Source: Thalassospiraceae bacterium LMO-JJ14
GTDB taxonomy: Bacteria > Pseudomonadota > Alphaproteobacteria > Rhodospirillales > Casp-alpha2
NCBI GenBank assembly: GCA_021555105.2
Contig: CP134604.1
Location: 2,046,001 to 2,110,000 of the forward strand
DNA: 64,000 nt
Reading direction: 5' to 3'
Translations under genes and position numbers: made by a program
The notes under the pieces: model-generated
Database searches by the model: none
Seen by the model: only the letters and a program-made list of their open reading frames with translations
What the model was told of the DNA's origin: nothing
Shown here: one piece after another, positions 23,101 through 29,236 of the stretch
Layout: each line of letters begins with the position of its first letter
Position numbering within the stretch: the first letter of the stretch is position 1

Positions 23101-26100
23101 TACGTCGACGCTGCCGTCTTCGGACAGCACGATGTCGTTGTCGATCTGGATATTGTCGAAGCGGACAACCTGCTCGCCGCCGGAGCCTGTGTCCTCGCGG
23201 CTCGTCAGGACGACGTAGTTGCTGCCCGAATAGTCCGTCGTGTCGGTGGCGGTGATGGTGGCCGTGTTGGCGCTGTTGCCGACCTCGGTCACGGTCAGTC
23301 GGACCATCGAGCCGTCATCGTAGACGTCGAACGTGTATTCGGTGTCCTTGCGGAAATCGATGGAGCCATTGCCGGAGTTGGCAACGGATGTCAGCGAGCC
23401 GTTGACGAAGCGATCGATCAGAATGCGGTCATCGCCTTCGACGGCAGAGAAGTTGAGGCCATTGCTCGGCAGACCGTTGGCGTCTGTCGACGACGGATCG
23501 GTCCGGGTCATGACGTGCATGAACCCGCCCGTGCCGCTGTCGAACATGAACGTGCCGGTGACGTGAACTGGATCGGTCGCCGCCGGTTTGTGCTGATCAG
23601 CGGTGCGCACCAGTTCGCGGTTCTGCACGACCAGCTCGCCGGTGCTCGTATCGACATAGGCGATGTCGTTGGAGCGGCTGTCCCCGTGCGAGCCTTCGAC
23701 CACCGCCCATTCCGTCGTGTTCGGCCCAGGGAACAGCAACGTTGTGGTTGTCGTCGTGGTGCCAGAAATGGAGCCGTTGTTGGTGTTTGAGGATCCATCC
23801 GTGATCGTTGAGCCGGAAATGTTGGCTGCGCGCCAATAGCCGACCAGAGTAGACTCGCCTGCGGGGTTCGAGAGGTCAGGGAGGTGCTCGGCCGCGATTT
23901 CCGAGTCCGAGCGTGCCTCGTTCCAGATGCGAATATCGTCGATCAAGCCGGTAAAGAAATCGCCGTTGGCATTTTCGTTGGACCCCACTCTGACCGATCC
24001 CGTGACGACGTCCTTCGAAACTCCGGTGAACGTCTTAACGAGTTGGCCGTCGACATAGAGTTTCAGTGTGCTGTTGCCATCGTGTGTCGCCGCGACGTGA
24101 TGCCAGTCGCCGTCGGCCACACTGTCGGCACCGCCCGTGCTGCCGGCGGCATAGACGGTTTCACCGCTATGGTCGGTGTGGATGTATTTTAGCTCTCCGT
24201 TTTCGACGACCAGTTGGCCGGCGGTGCTTGACGGATTGGTCGCCGTGATGCTCAGGCCGTCGATCTCTTGTGTCGAGTTCGCGCCGCCCGTGCGTCCGGT
24301 GAAGATGTAATCGTAAGAGGTCTTGGTCGCGTTCTCGTAGGCCGTGATCCTGTGATTGGTGAGGATGTTCGTGCCGCCGACCGTAACGGTCAGGCCTGAA
24401 TGCGTATAAGAGACGTCGACCTCCACACCGCTGGCGCTCGTGAAATCGACCGAAGTGTTGGCGGAACCAATGCGCGAACCATTCCACCACACTTCGACAC
24501 CTTGCTCATCGCCAGAGACATCGGTGTTGTCGAGGGTGTCGAACGTGACGCTCAGACCGCTGGAGAGGGGGTCTTCCCCTAGGCCAAGCGTGCTTGCCAG
24601 GCCGTAATGGAAGCCAACGCCGTCTGCGATGCCATTGCCGCTGTCGGTGATGTACAGATCGAAATTCGCGTCGAAGTACGTCGCGCCGCGCAGGTTGCTC
24701 GGTGGGTCGATGGTGGCTGTGGCATTCTGGCCATGGTTGTCACTCGATGAGACGAGCAGGTCGTATGTGCCGATTCTGTTGCTGTCGGTGCCATTGGTCG
24801 AACCGACTGCGATGTAATACTCACCCGAGTAAGGTGCCGTATAAGTGTGAACGGCATCGTCGCCGGTACCGCCACTGTCGCCACTGTAGCCAGAGAGCGC
24901 GTTACCGTTGTAGTCAAAAATACCCTCCAGGTCCGGATCTTCGAGCGTGCGTCCGCCGCCGCTGTCCTGACCGAGAATATTGATCGTGTAATCCCGTCCT
25001 TTGACCAGAATGACTCGAATCCAGTCGACGTCTCCCGCCGACTGCAGTTCGCCGCGTAAGGCGCTGCCGATCGACGTTTGCCCGGTGGTCGATGTGCTTT
25101 CAGCGCCATTACCGTCACCCGTGTTGGTGAGGTCATAGTCCACGGTAAGGCGCAGTCGACCGTTATGTATTCCTGCATCGCCGCTGAGCGACAGGCCGCT
25201 CGAATTCGAGAAATTGGTGTTCAGCACCGTCGCCGTTTGTATTTCGCCGAACGAGAACAGTGTATTTCGGCCTGCAGCGTTGTCCGTGCTGTTTATCCAT
25301 GCCTCCAGTGTCAGCGGATCATTGCTGTCCGTCAGCGTGGTCGCATTGCCGAGCGTGATCCGGTCGTTGCCGTCGAACGACAGTACCGTCCGCGCACCGG
25401 TGTGAGACACGAAATTATCGAACTGAACTTCGTTGAAATCGACGATGCGCGTGGCACCGGTGGTGTTCGCGTTCTGGCCGTCCGACGCGGTGAAGGTGAT
25501 CGTCTTCTCGGCGGATGTATCGGAATCGTGGTCGGCGGTGCGGATTGTCACCGCGCGGGCGAGGGCCTGCACGGCATCGTTGGAAGCATTGCCGTTCAGG
25601 TTGATTTTCAGCGCCTGGTTCGACGTGCCGTTCAGCGTGCCGTCGATGGTGCCGATTGTCGTTCCGGCATAGGTGACGTTGGTGCCATCGAATCCGATTT
25701 GCCCGGCGCCGTTGCCGAAGTTGTTGATCGACAAGACATCGCCGGTGGTCTTGTTCGTTGTGATGGCGATTTGCAGGTAACCCGTGCCGGTATCGGCATA
25801 GGTGCCCGTGGCCGACCCGTTCGCGTCAGGATCGATCAGCGCGAGGCCCGGATCGATCAACACAGCCCTTGCCACGTTGGCCGGTGTCGTGCGCCCGCTG
25901 GCGGCGGTGATCTTCGGCGCATCATCGACGGCGGCAACGTTCACGGTTGCGGTTTTCGTATCGGCCACAGCAGTAAACTGCTTGCCGTCTCCGACGGCGA
26001 ACTTGAACGTCGCCGTGCCGTTGTAATCGGCGGTCGGCACGAACTTCAGTTGTCCGGCATCAAGTTGCGCTTTGGTAATCTCTGCATTGACGGGAATATC

Positions 26101-29100
26101 AGCGCCGTTCAGTTGCAGCTTGCCCTGTGCCGAGGTCGGCAGTTGCGTGATCTTGATCGCCGTGAGGGTATCGCCCGCATCGCCATCGCTGAACGAGAAG
26201 TTGGCTGTCGTCAGCGTAAGCGTGGTGTCTTCGGTCCCATTGACCGAGAAATCCGACGTCGTCGGGCGCTGGTTGTTATAGGCTTCGACGCTCGTCGAGA
26301 ATGTCTCTTCCGCGCCGTTGGCGTCGGTGAGGGTCATGTTGATGGTGCGATTTTCCTGCACCACCGTGCCCGCCGAGTTTTCGAACTGCAGCGATTTCAG
26401 CACTGCCTGTACCCGTGCCGTCGTCGCATTGGCGTTAAACGTGATCAGCAGAACCTTGCCGGTGGTATCTGTGCCGACGGTCGTGTCTGCGGTGCCGCCA
26501 AGGGTGGCGTCGATGGTGCCGACCACAGTGCCGTCGACGGTGATGTCGTTTCCGGAAAGGGCGACGACCAGACCATCGACCGTTTGCGCTTTAACCGACA
26601 GCGTATCGTCTTTCGATCCGCCTGCCGTACCTGTGCCGGATGCGGCGGCAGGCGCGGACATTTCGACACGGACCGTGCCACCGTTGAAGTTACCCTCCGC
26701 ATCGGCCAGCGCGATTGCGGAATCAAGCGCTACCGCGCCACCACCAGCAGAGAAGATGGCATTGCCGCCGCCGCCTGCCGTCAGGTCCGGTGCGTCGTTG
26801 ACGGTCAGGATGAAAGTGTTTGAAGCATTCCCGCCCGTGGATGAGCCGTTCACCGTGATGGTGTGGCTCTGATTTACAGCGCCCGCGGCGGGCGTGCCTG
26901 TGATGGAGGTGCCGTTGAAGCTTGCCCACGACGGCAGGCCCGTCACGGACATGCTGATGCCGTCGCCTTCCGGATCGCTGAACAGGTTGCTCAGAGAAAG
27001 ATCGAGCGCATCGCCCTCATTGGCCACCAAGTCGCTGACCGGGCTGGCCACCGATGGCCCTTTGTTTGGCGGCGGCGGCGGTGGCGGCGGCGGCGGCGGT
27101 GGCGGCGGCGGTGGTGGCGGTGGCGGCGGCGGTGGCGGCGGTGGCGGCGGCGGCGGTGGCGGCGGAGGTGGAGGTGGAGGTGGAACATACAAACCACCGC
27201 CTTTATCCCACGGCATGCGAATTTCGTCCGGCGGCGGTGGCGGCGGCGGTGGCGGCGGAGGTGGCGGCGGCGGTGGCGGCGGTGGCGGCGGAGGAGGTGG
27301 CGGCGGCGGTGGCGGCGGTGACGAGATGTCACCTCCATCGCCGTTCCCATCCCCGTCACCGGTGTCACCATTGCCTGTATCGCCGTCATTCCCGGCGTCG
27401 GCATCTCCCTGACCACCGGTATCTCCGTCCGTTCCCGGAGTCCCTTCGTTACCGGCATCGTTCGATTGCCCGGTTTCGGCGCTCAACCCAGAGCCTGAGC
27501 CCGTGCCGCCACTCGGTTGTGTGTCCGTCGGCGGAGAGAATGCGATGTCAACGTTGTTGCCTGAGGCCCCCTGACTTCCCTGTGGGTCTGGTGGCGGCGG
27601 TGGCGGTGGCGACGTTTCCGCCGTTTGCGTCGTTGAATCCGTGCTGCCGGTTGTTGTGCCAGCATCCGGTGTTGCGTCGTTGGCGGCAATGGTTGAAACG
27701 GTTTCTGCATCACTCGCGGCTTCTGTCGGCGTGGCGCCGTCCGTTACCGCATTCGAAAGCTGTTGCGTAAAGGCCTCGGTCGCGGCAGCAGCTTGCTCTG
27801 GCGACATGCCGGACGTGTCCGGCCCAAGATTGTCCGCATTCCCGGACGCAAGCTGGGCAAGGACCGAGTTCTGTTCACCGGCGGTAGCCTCAGCGGTGGC
27901 CGTTGCGGCGGCGGTCGACGATTCCGTGGCCCCGGCAAGGGCAGCATCAGGCGGCGCACCGTCTGCAAGCGCACCGGTCAGTGATTGCTGGAATGCTTCG
28001 TTTGCCGCCGCAGCTTGTTCCAGCGACATACCGGACGTGTCGGGACCCAGATTGTCGGCATTGCCTGAAGCAAGCTGGGCAAGGACCGAGTTCTGTTCGC
28101 CTGCTGAGGCTTCCGCCGTTGCTGTCGCAGCGGCCTGCGATGCATTGCTGGCGGCCTGCAGGGCGTCAGTGGCGGAACCCCCATTGTCGAGCGCTTGGTT
28201 CAGTGCTTGCTGAAAAGCTTCGTTGGCGGCGGCGGCTTCCTCGGGCGACATGCCGGTGGTGTCCGGACCCAATGCGCCGCTGTCGTTGTTGCCCGATGCA
28301 AGCGCGGCGAGCAGGGGATCTGCATTGGCTTCGTCGGCCCGCTGTTCGGCAGTGACCAGACTGCTGGATTCGGCGGCTTGATTGGCCTGTTGAAGTGCGT
28401 CACCGATGCTGCCACCTTCGCCAAGTGCGGCGACAAGGGCATCCTGGAACGCGGCAGCGGCATCGCCCGTGCCGTCTCCTTCAAGCGCCCCGACGGTTTC
28501 CTCGACGCCTTCGCCGGACGCGAGCGCCGCGATCAGCGCATCGCCTGGAGTTGCGGCGGCAAGTTCAGCGTCAATCTGGTCCTGGACCGCTTGTGCTTCC
28601 TCGGCTTGTGCCAGTGCTTCGCCGATGTCGGCGCCGCCATCCAATGCGGCCTGCAAGGCTTCCTCGAATGCCGTTGCGTCTTCCCCGACGGCCTGGTCGA
28701 CGTTCTCGCCGGTCGCCAGTGCATTGGCGATGGCGGCATCCTGCTCACCTGCCTGCTGTTCCTGGTTGACTTGCAGGGCGCTGAGAAATGCCTGATCGGC
28801 GGCGACAACGGCATCTTCCGCGCTCAACCCTTCGGACATGATGTCGACGAGGGTGGAGCGGAACGCGTTAACGGCTGCGGCTATGGATTCCGGCGTGGCA
28901 TTGAGGTCGGCGGCCCGGGCCAGGCTGCTTTCCAGCATCTGGCCCATGGCTTCATCAATATCCTGACCCTGGGATATCGCCAGAAGTAAGGTGGCCAGGG
29001 CTTCGGGGTCCAAGTCTATGGCAGTGCCGGGAGAACCACCGGGTTCGCCCGGCGCGCCGTCGGGGGGCGGTTCTGACTGAGCGACATCCGATGTGACGTC

Positions 29101-29199
29101 TGGCTCATTGCCCACCTGTGCGACAACGATCTCGCCGGTATCGTCAGGTGTGGTCGATGGCGCCGTTTTGGGCGTATCGGGTGGGTTGTCTAAAGCCAT
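8101..29199 (-). CDS. Giant 7,032-residue LamG/cadherin-repeat protein with polyproline rods, probable secreted or surface adhesin
   Basis: One uninterrupted frame runs from an ATG at 29199 with a poor GGGGC ribosome site. No Sec signal peptide is visible. Order by residue: hydrophilic N-terminus with VVAQVG (1-60); Ala-rich 74-residue repeats (about 60-500); Gly/Asp-rich linker (565-625); 30 prolines (628-657); 15-residue spacer; 39 prolines (673-711); cadherin-like modules (712-1260); a LamG module beginning near 1268 that holds a PPC-like (about 1363-1491) and an L-type-lectin-like (about 1503-1650) insertion; a second concanavalin-like domain (about 1820-1990). After that LamG modules alternate with Ig/cadherin-like modules (TGEWTYTPxxNYxGSDSFTL). 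I count 19 LamG modules by the VRIWNxARTxxEI motif, the last near residue 6897. The protein ends in a VCBS-like module with no RTX repeats, and I saw no cysteine. LamG domains often bind sugars or Ca2+; adhesion and type I export are inferred. Confidence 0.9.
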   Translation of the reverse strand: MALDNPPDTPKTAPSTTPDDTGEIVVAQVGNEPDVTSDVAQSEPPPDGAPGEPGGSPGTAIDLDPEALATLLLAISQGQDIDEAMGQMLESSLARAADLNATPESIAAAVNAFRSTLVDIMSEGLSAEDAVVAADQAFLSALQVNQEQQAGEQDAAIANALATGENVDQAVGEDATAFEEALQAALDGGADIGEALAQAEEAQAVQDQIDAELAAATPGDALIAALASGEGVEETVGALEGDGTGDAAAAFQDALVAALGEGGSIGDALQQANQAAESSSLVTAEQRADEANADPLLAALASGNNDSGALGPDTTGMSPEEAAAANEAFQQALNQALDNGGSATDALQAASNASQAAATATAEASAGEQNSVLAQLASGNADNLGPDTSGMSLEQAAAANEAFQQSLTGALADGAPPDAALAGATESSTAAATATAEATAGEQNSVLAQLASGNADNLGPDTSGMSPEQAAAATEAFTQQLSNAVTDGATPTEAASDAETVSTIAANDATPDAGTTTGSTDSTTQTAETSPPPPPPPDPQGSQGASGNNVDIAFSPPTDTQPSGGTGSGSGLSAETGQSNDAGNEGTPGTDGDTGGQGDADAGNDGDTGNGDTGDGDGNGDGGDISSPPPPPPPPPPPPPPPPPPPPPPPPPPPPPPDEIRMPWDKGGGLYVPPPPPPPPPPPPPPPPPPPPPPPPPPPPPPPPPPPPPPPNKGPSVASPVSDLVANEGDALDLSLSNLFSDPEGDGISMSVTGLPSWASFNGTSITGTPAAGAVNQSHTITVNGSSTGGNASNTFILTVNDAPDLTAGGGGNAIFSAGGGAVALDSAIALADAEGNFNGGTVRVEMSAPAAASGTGTAGGSKDDTLSVKAQTVDGLVVALSGNDITVDGTVVGTIDATLGGTADTTVGTDTTGKVLLITFNANATTARVQAVLKSLQFENSAGTVVQENRTINMTLTDANGAEETFSTSVEAYNNQRPTTSDFSVNGTEDTTLTLTTANFSFSDGDAGDTLTAIKITQLPTSAQGKLQLNGADIPVNAEITKAQLDAGQLKFVPTADYNGTATFKFAVGDGKQFTAVADTKTATVNVAAVDDAPKITAASGRTTPANVARAVLIDPGLALIDPDANGSATGTYADTGTGYLQIAITTNKTTGDVLSINNFGNGAGQIGFDGTNVTYAGTTIGTIDGTLNGTSNQALKINLNGNASNDAVQALARAVTIRTADHDSDTSAEKTITFTASDGQNANTTGATRIVDFNEVQFDNFVSHTGARTVLSFDGNDRITLGNATTLTDSNDPLTLEAWINSTDNAAGRNTLFSFGEIQTATVLNTNFSNSSGLSLSGDAGIHNGRLRLTVDYDLTNTGDGNGAESTSTTGQTSIGSALRGELQSAGDVDWIRVILVKGRDYTINILGQDSGGGRTLEDPDLEGIFDYNGNALSGYSGDSGGTGDDAVHTYTAPYSGEYYIAVGSTNGTDSNRIGTYDLLVSSSDNHGQNATATIDPPSNLRGATYFDANFDLYITDSGNGIADGVGFHYGLASTLGLGEDPLSSGLSVTFDTLDNTDVSGDEQGVEVWWNGSRIGSANTSVDFTSASGVEVDVSYTHSGLTVTVGGTNILTNHRITAYENATKTSYDYIFTGRTGGANSTQEIDGLSITATNPSSTAGQLVVENGELKYIHTDHSGETVYAAGSTGGADSVADGDWHHVAATHDGNSTLKLYVDGQLVKTFTGVSKDVVTGSVRVGSNENANGDFFTGLIDDIRIWNEARSDSEIAAEHLPDLSNPAGESTLVGYWRAANISGSTITDGSSNTNNGSISGTTTTTTTLLFPGPNTTEWAVVEGSHGDSRSNDIAYVDTSTGELVVQNRELVRTADQHKPAATDPVHVTGTFMFDSGTGGFMHVMTRTDPSSTDANGLPSNGLNFSAVEGDDRILIDRFVNGSLTSVANSGNGSIDFRKDTEYTFDVYDDGSMVRLTVTEVGNSANTATITATDTTDYSGSNYVVLTSREDTGSGGEQVVRFDNIQIDNDIVLSEDGSVDVTLPTTGLTGPFTFKLLDQPEHGAISNFTDNSTDSTLTYTPTSGYHGGDTITVQVTDTNGAVNVHQLSFSVDADLDVQVAGKHLNFDGSNDYVQVADSNSLDFAGGDSFTAEMWVNLDNTTNLQSLLDKGTTSGDDTNYRLSIQSGGQLQFWSPESGVVAPSGASVSAGSWTHVAYTYDAAANSLKIYVNGELAGAATVSEIGTVNDGPLLIGRDTQGRYLDGKLDEVRIWSEARSAEDIRQNYDQQLSGSETNLQAYFQFDDVQNGTVQDQTSNDNDGSLGASDTLGDSAEPTVVDPAENAAPQIYGNTVDTAENTAATGQMVHDNTVVGTTTYGIDNGSTTVTSFTTTKGGTVTIDSSTGEWTYTPATNYAGSDSFTLKATGATSGSDSETITVNVAGAGDENSVGMPDGILQLDGNAAHVDLGSKSQLAFGSNAFTAEAWIRTGNTTAGRMDLIMLGDSNTAGEGAFLFLEDGKLKFDTYAGTDVVSTTSVNDQAWNHVAVTYDGTNISLYVNGQLETTTTYSLTIPEDASRIGSDSQTQLLEIDEVRIWSDARTADEISANYQKQLAGNENNLTLYYRFDDDPDGSTLDNKATATGSALDGTLAGDTKIISIPLHAVNFDGSNDTLRKDLVAGDSVLTGSGSFTYEMRVRTDAAGVQTMMSIGENSGNSTTSNGTALRIESDGSLGFNRSTGDNAADVKGTTAVNDGLWHHFAVSYDNSTGITRLFVDGEVVGVTTLAAFDLSSGIFRIGTGLGGGNDFTGQISDVRIWNVARTVAEVADNVDKNYTGNEGGKLIAHYPLDEVVSSNLLDTSGTLDLAIVDNAGTDATLVATAPTIQGTSGEIQENATLSGEMSANDVAGTPTYSVSVTGKTTSAADADGRVSVETANGGTVTIDTSSGAWTYEPANNWYGTDNFNLTASGDNSTFDSETISVTVNNDAENSIVINDGVLHTEGESGAHASGSIGTNTISNQVTIEFKVNFAELPAATQSILTIYDTTGGNARYVPYVDSSGKLNFYASTGSSASSNFTLQTDTWYDLAFTHDGSTLKAYVNGELVASQANSTMTLTNVAQALRLGIDLDGGSQPTNALFDEVKIWSEARTQEQIRDGIDQPVASGTTNLQAYYKFDDQTSATAVQDQSGNNRDLTINGSAKVIDDLKGGLSFDGTDDVITIANDTSLNSAQGTWSTWFKWDTSANPTNGAILMGRHDATTSYNGLLIAVEPDGDVLVQGKDADSLNAEISVSNPGVIDGAWHQVTVVYDQAAGGLNKVYVDGQLVGSVQSSAAWNWGGQDLQIGDSPDAYWTPWKGEVGPVQIYNTKLTDEQVADQFGNEIDPATSGLVGYYDFAEGTGSTAANDATGGTQAPDATVSGATWIDLDNDTTATTLVIQEDEVATGHMLANDVPGTATYSAQTNGQHGTVTMNTDGTWSYKPVENYYGTDTFTLRVSGTDSDGTVFNDDQQITVTINSVDDGNAVQISDGALSLDGTNDYVTVAHATQNALDGDFTVETWVNISGTGNLGNTTGGPIIAKEGQFALGRFADGSINVAIASASNAFSWVDTGYDLALNTWTHLSLTYDESAGRIELYADGDLVSEMTHANIPTTIYTTSNPLTIGARPVHSDYVEGQIEEVRIWNVIRTAEEVRDNYDQQLAGNETNLQAYYRFDDDTDGNVVQDIAGDNNGTLTGGANIVDPASGSEPSVHGNAIEIQSSEVAAGSMTGIDVPGTPAYSIVGGTTTLTTANGGSVTINGSTGAWSYDPADGYYGSDSFTLRAASTHNSVNFSDDEIITITIKSDTNFEAHDGVLQVDGNNSWAYVGDVNALDITGDLTIEAWINPQGPGSASPLGGVIAGKENAYLLSRAADGSIQFAFNGPGGTWNWTDTGYDVSVDTWAHLALTYDASARTVQLFANGELVSTKTDGFIPTSITSGTGAFAIGGRPAIDEEFEGLIDDVRVWNDLRTADEIRENYDQKLSGSENGLAGYWNFDDATGTTVQDATSNNNDATLAGNARVNNTLGASMEFDGSSDYVSTSGINLANKSFSWEFDAYRDSTANIDLALTSNDGTSGNQHFFHAGFMDSNTFRYSFNQNTGNYRIDYTDTTGPNGDGTDVWNHWAGTYDADSNVARLYLNGELVAVEQFDGDFLGTASLFIATTDPAQSTGHYFDGKLDNVRVWDGVRTGEEIQANYNTALTGNQDGNLLANYTFEETSGSTVTNTANSGTYDGTAIGDYNRVDVSPNIYANAITIDENEVVQGNMNSGGADGSATFAVDATNAHGTVTLNTSTGRWTYTPHENYNGSASFVLTATGANGTTDSETINVTINADAAQRSPVTNGGVLVVDGTNDHVTVADNAALDLSGAFTMETWINLESTTALQNIIDKSSGGNVNYRLFVENGHIGVFSQASATVKTSDGIVQAGEWTHVAASFDGTNVTFYVNGERVSDPQAFTTDGVNNGPLYIGRDDAGRYVNGMIDDVRIWNDARTADEIQANYDQLVSTGDGLAGNWTFDTTNGTTVTDRSGNNLTGTLTNGADVLNLPQKAISLDGSDFINAGSGTGNELQLDGDMTVELWVKPDAISGTQALISLGGKNGDAIPADTYLFGLNLKSDGTLNAFHENGSSEPGITTVATLSANEWAHVAVTRDVSERTYTVFINGEAVSTGTYSNTLDVVSAATATNATFKIGTQIDTDGTSLTRTFTGDIADVRVWNTVRTDQQIADYHDQSIAGDASGALVAHYEFNESSGQTVTDTAGNNNAMLGASNTVGTDDPTFVDSTPAIHSLSVAVQENHTASGTMTTNDVVPTSATFGVNSSASHSATTSLTIANKGTVNIDSTGGWTFTPVDNFNGQVQFYVTASGGGETDAEQITVDVQAVNVTSNEVNAVSAVFDGVDDVLTATPSGMQVGTGSFTMETWFKTTSTTGGLLDLGREVTNGSLKLYLSNGKLAVSNPGSELINAADLTVNDGNWHHTSVVYDGGTDILKLYVDGELVKSVDSVTYDIQVGEVAIGGYNPVNSTVGAFNGRLADVRMWSTARTATEVRENYTQKLAGNETGLQAYYTFEDRDGTSVNDVTSNNNDLQVTSVAATLNGTNQGYTVSDDASLNFGTTGSFSLESWFKTSASPGDYQRILFKNADSLDGGMQYSIDVDPNGYAELRFNNDAGGSTALKTDIKVNDGSWHHFAAVFDNTNDLVSIYLDGQLENTLSVTAIPKQDSGNLGIGYAINAGGSTAGQYFNGHIDDVRIWNTARTAAQIAANFQSTLTGNQSGTLVANYTFEDGTGNDSAGSNSGTALNSPTYSLANHPNDAAGPSYSDGGLDLLASSIVTNEDTATTGTMTASDVVGTASYSVTTAAQHGTVSINSSTGEWTYTPGANYSGSDSFQLQATDGSFIDQETITVTVSADHDPNIAGAVLQMDGASVAGTIAHTNALNATSSGFTVELWVNGNTNGPHAGILDKMNQPNASVYNGWKLSLQDNGNTPIFYIGDNDSFVAVGHTTNVDDGGWHHIAAVYNDTANTIELYVDGVASGSPVSTATLTQSQLASTVDLLIGDDNYSTNPSYKGMMDDLRIWSDARTTDEIASHYDKQLSESEANLAAYFTMESADGVTIEDRTSNNRDITLQVSDGINSINLPVSAISLDGTGDYVSIPGSATNSADMTIESWVKWGGGADFQRLFDFGESPTTSPNDYMAFVIQDNTGKSRFSISTSGSGGEQTVVGPTINVGEWTHVAVSIDSTNDIATIYINGEKFASATVTLDASQITTTSAYIGHPLYTANADTDAAISDFRIWNDVRTAAEIAANYNHSLTGNESGLTLNYNFEEFDGTNSITDSSSNTNTGTANGNPTIIDPRPGIEGNTVSLSTADTFSGTMTTADVTGDATFTVTDQPDHGTVSLNSDTGDWTYTPNANYIGSDSFSVRATGATSGTDDETITLTVTAATEATVSPTQSALQFDGVDDYVDIGPMSENISGAYTMEAWVYYNPAAFTDNNWMRIIDLGQGENDDNLLLAIDPGSDVFSFDTRNGSTSSSVKSDTTAPTGEWVHVAGVNDGDGNGHLYINGELVKTTTGQQVAQDVVRTNNYIGQSNWSNESPMHGAVADVRIWNDARTGDEIKANFNTTLTGSEDSLVAYYTFEDIENGVVRDMADNGNDAQIIDNGNDPGVAATGPTGDVLQLDGTNDYVTVAHDAALNTTTWTLEAWFKTSAHGSSDELQAGRIVSKGVNTSLNGYSMAIYQGKLATATNGLSTNGITSTSNVNDGVWHHGAWVYDGSSMKLYVDGILEASATGITGTPTLNSNPLTIGAYQEGANSPLQHFNGQLDNVRVWGDARTEAEIRDGMSRSYDYDTTNLLTQYTFDDVSGNTVRDSAFTMTDGGSGNRENSNDGTLTNGAKVVDSGAGGGISVSFLDKALHFDGTNDSASTATTTLGPSGAAARTIMLWAKTSSDSAQSMVSYGGGGSGLNLIFGLNGWDQPGSSLEGGKGVSIDIGGAAITFLPETATDDGQWHHYTMVLPSGSNKLRDLRVYQDGVQLRTVTALYDDDELDVTINTTASAITLGDGGSSRNFNGDMAEVSIWGTDLTTAQIQQYMNQELNGSETGLNAYWRGSDNGSGAVNDYAGSNDLTLNNGASIVDVTPDISTNSMRISEDTIATGQLTASDTNTSATYTVQTAAGNGTVTIDSTTGVWNYVPNAGYSGTDAFTLRAAGAETEQETVSIRVGQDPTLPTNYAITLDGSNDYVDLGSDANLLPGTNAFTYEAWIKTSDVTNNQYVFAAGDNTDTEASSLFFITGGKIALHNPGSVGTMSNATVADGSWHHVAASFTGGMNGTISLYVDGSLDKTGTTSIDVTSGVASIGKSVFGQYFNGSIAEVRVWNDVRTATEITNTYDKQLNGAEQGLAGYWTFDEGVGHIATDQSGNDHDGSIIGGTHENLHNISISAGASYKGLILGADADSNDTLSYSVSSAANGTLNLDSDGSFEYINTTNADDSFNVTITDSDGNQTVETIHIDVP
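27067..27318 (-). repeat. Two polyproline-coding tracts (39 and 30 Pro codons)
   Basis: On the plus strand, 27067-27183 and 27229-27318 consist of NGG triplets in frame with the minus-strand giant gene, so they read as 39 and 30 consecutive CCN proline codons. The 15-residue spacer is DEIRMPWDKGGGLYV. In the protein the 30-Pro tract comes first. Codon choice mixes CCG, CCA and CCT, which breaks the DNA into imperfect triplet repeats. Polyproline rods act as stiff spacers and need EF-P for translation, by general knowledge. Confidence 0.9.
27699..28330 (-). repeat. 74-residue (222-bp) Ala-rich tandem repeats in the N-terminus of the giant LamG protein
   Basis: The plus-strand motif for the MSxEQAA region begins near 27801, 28023 and 28245, an exact spacing of 222 bp. 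The encoded unit contains AGEQNSVLAQLASGNADN, GPDTSGM and AAAANEAFQQ. More degenerate copies continue towards the start codon, to about 28810. The composition suggests long amphipathic helices. I do not recognise the family. Confidence 0.75.
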
Positions 29200-29236
29200 A
29201 TTGGATTTTGTTGCCCCGAGACCTTTTTCATATTGC

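Noticed and set aside
26863-27412. Poly-Gly and poly-Ala/Trp/Arg frames on the plus strand
   Set aside because: They are the mirror of the polyproline codons of the minus-strand gene.
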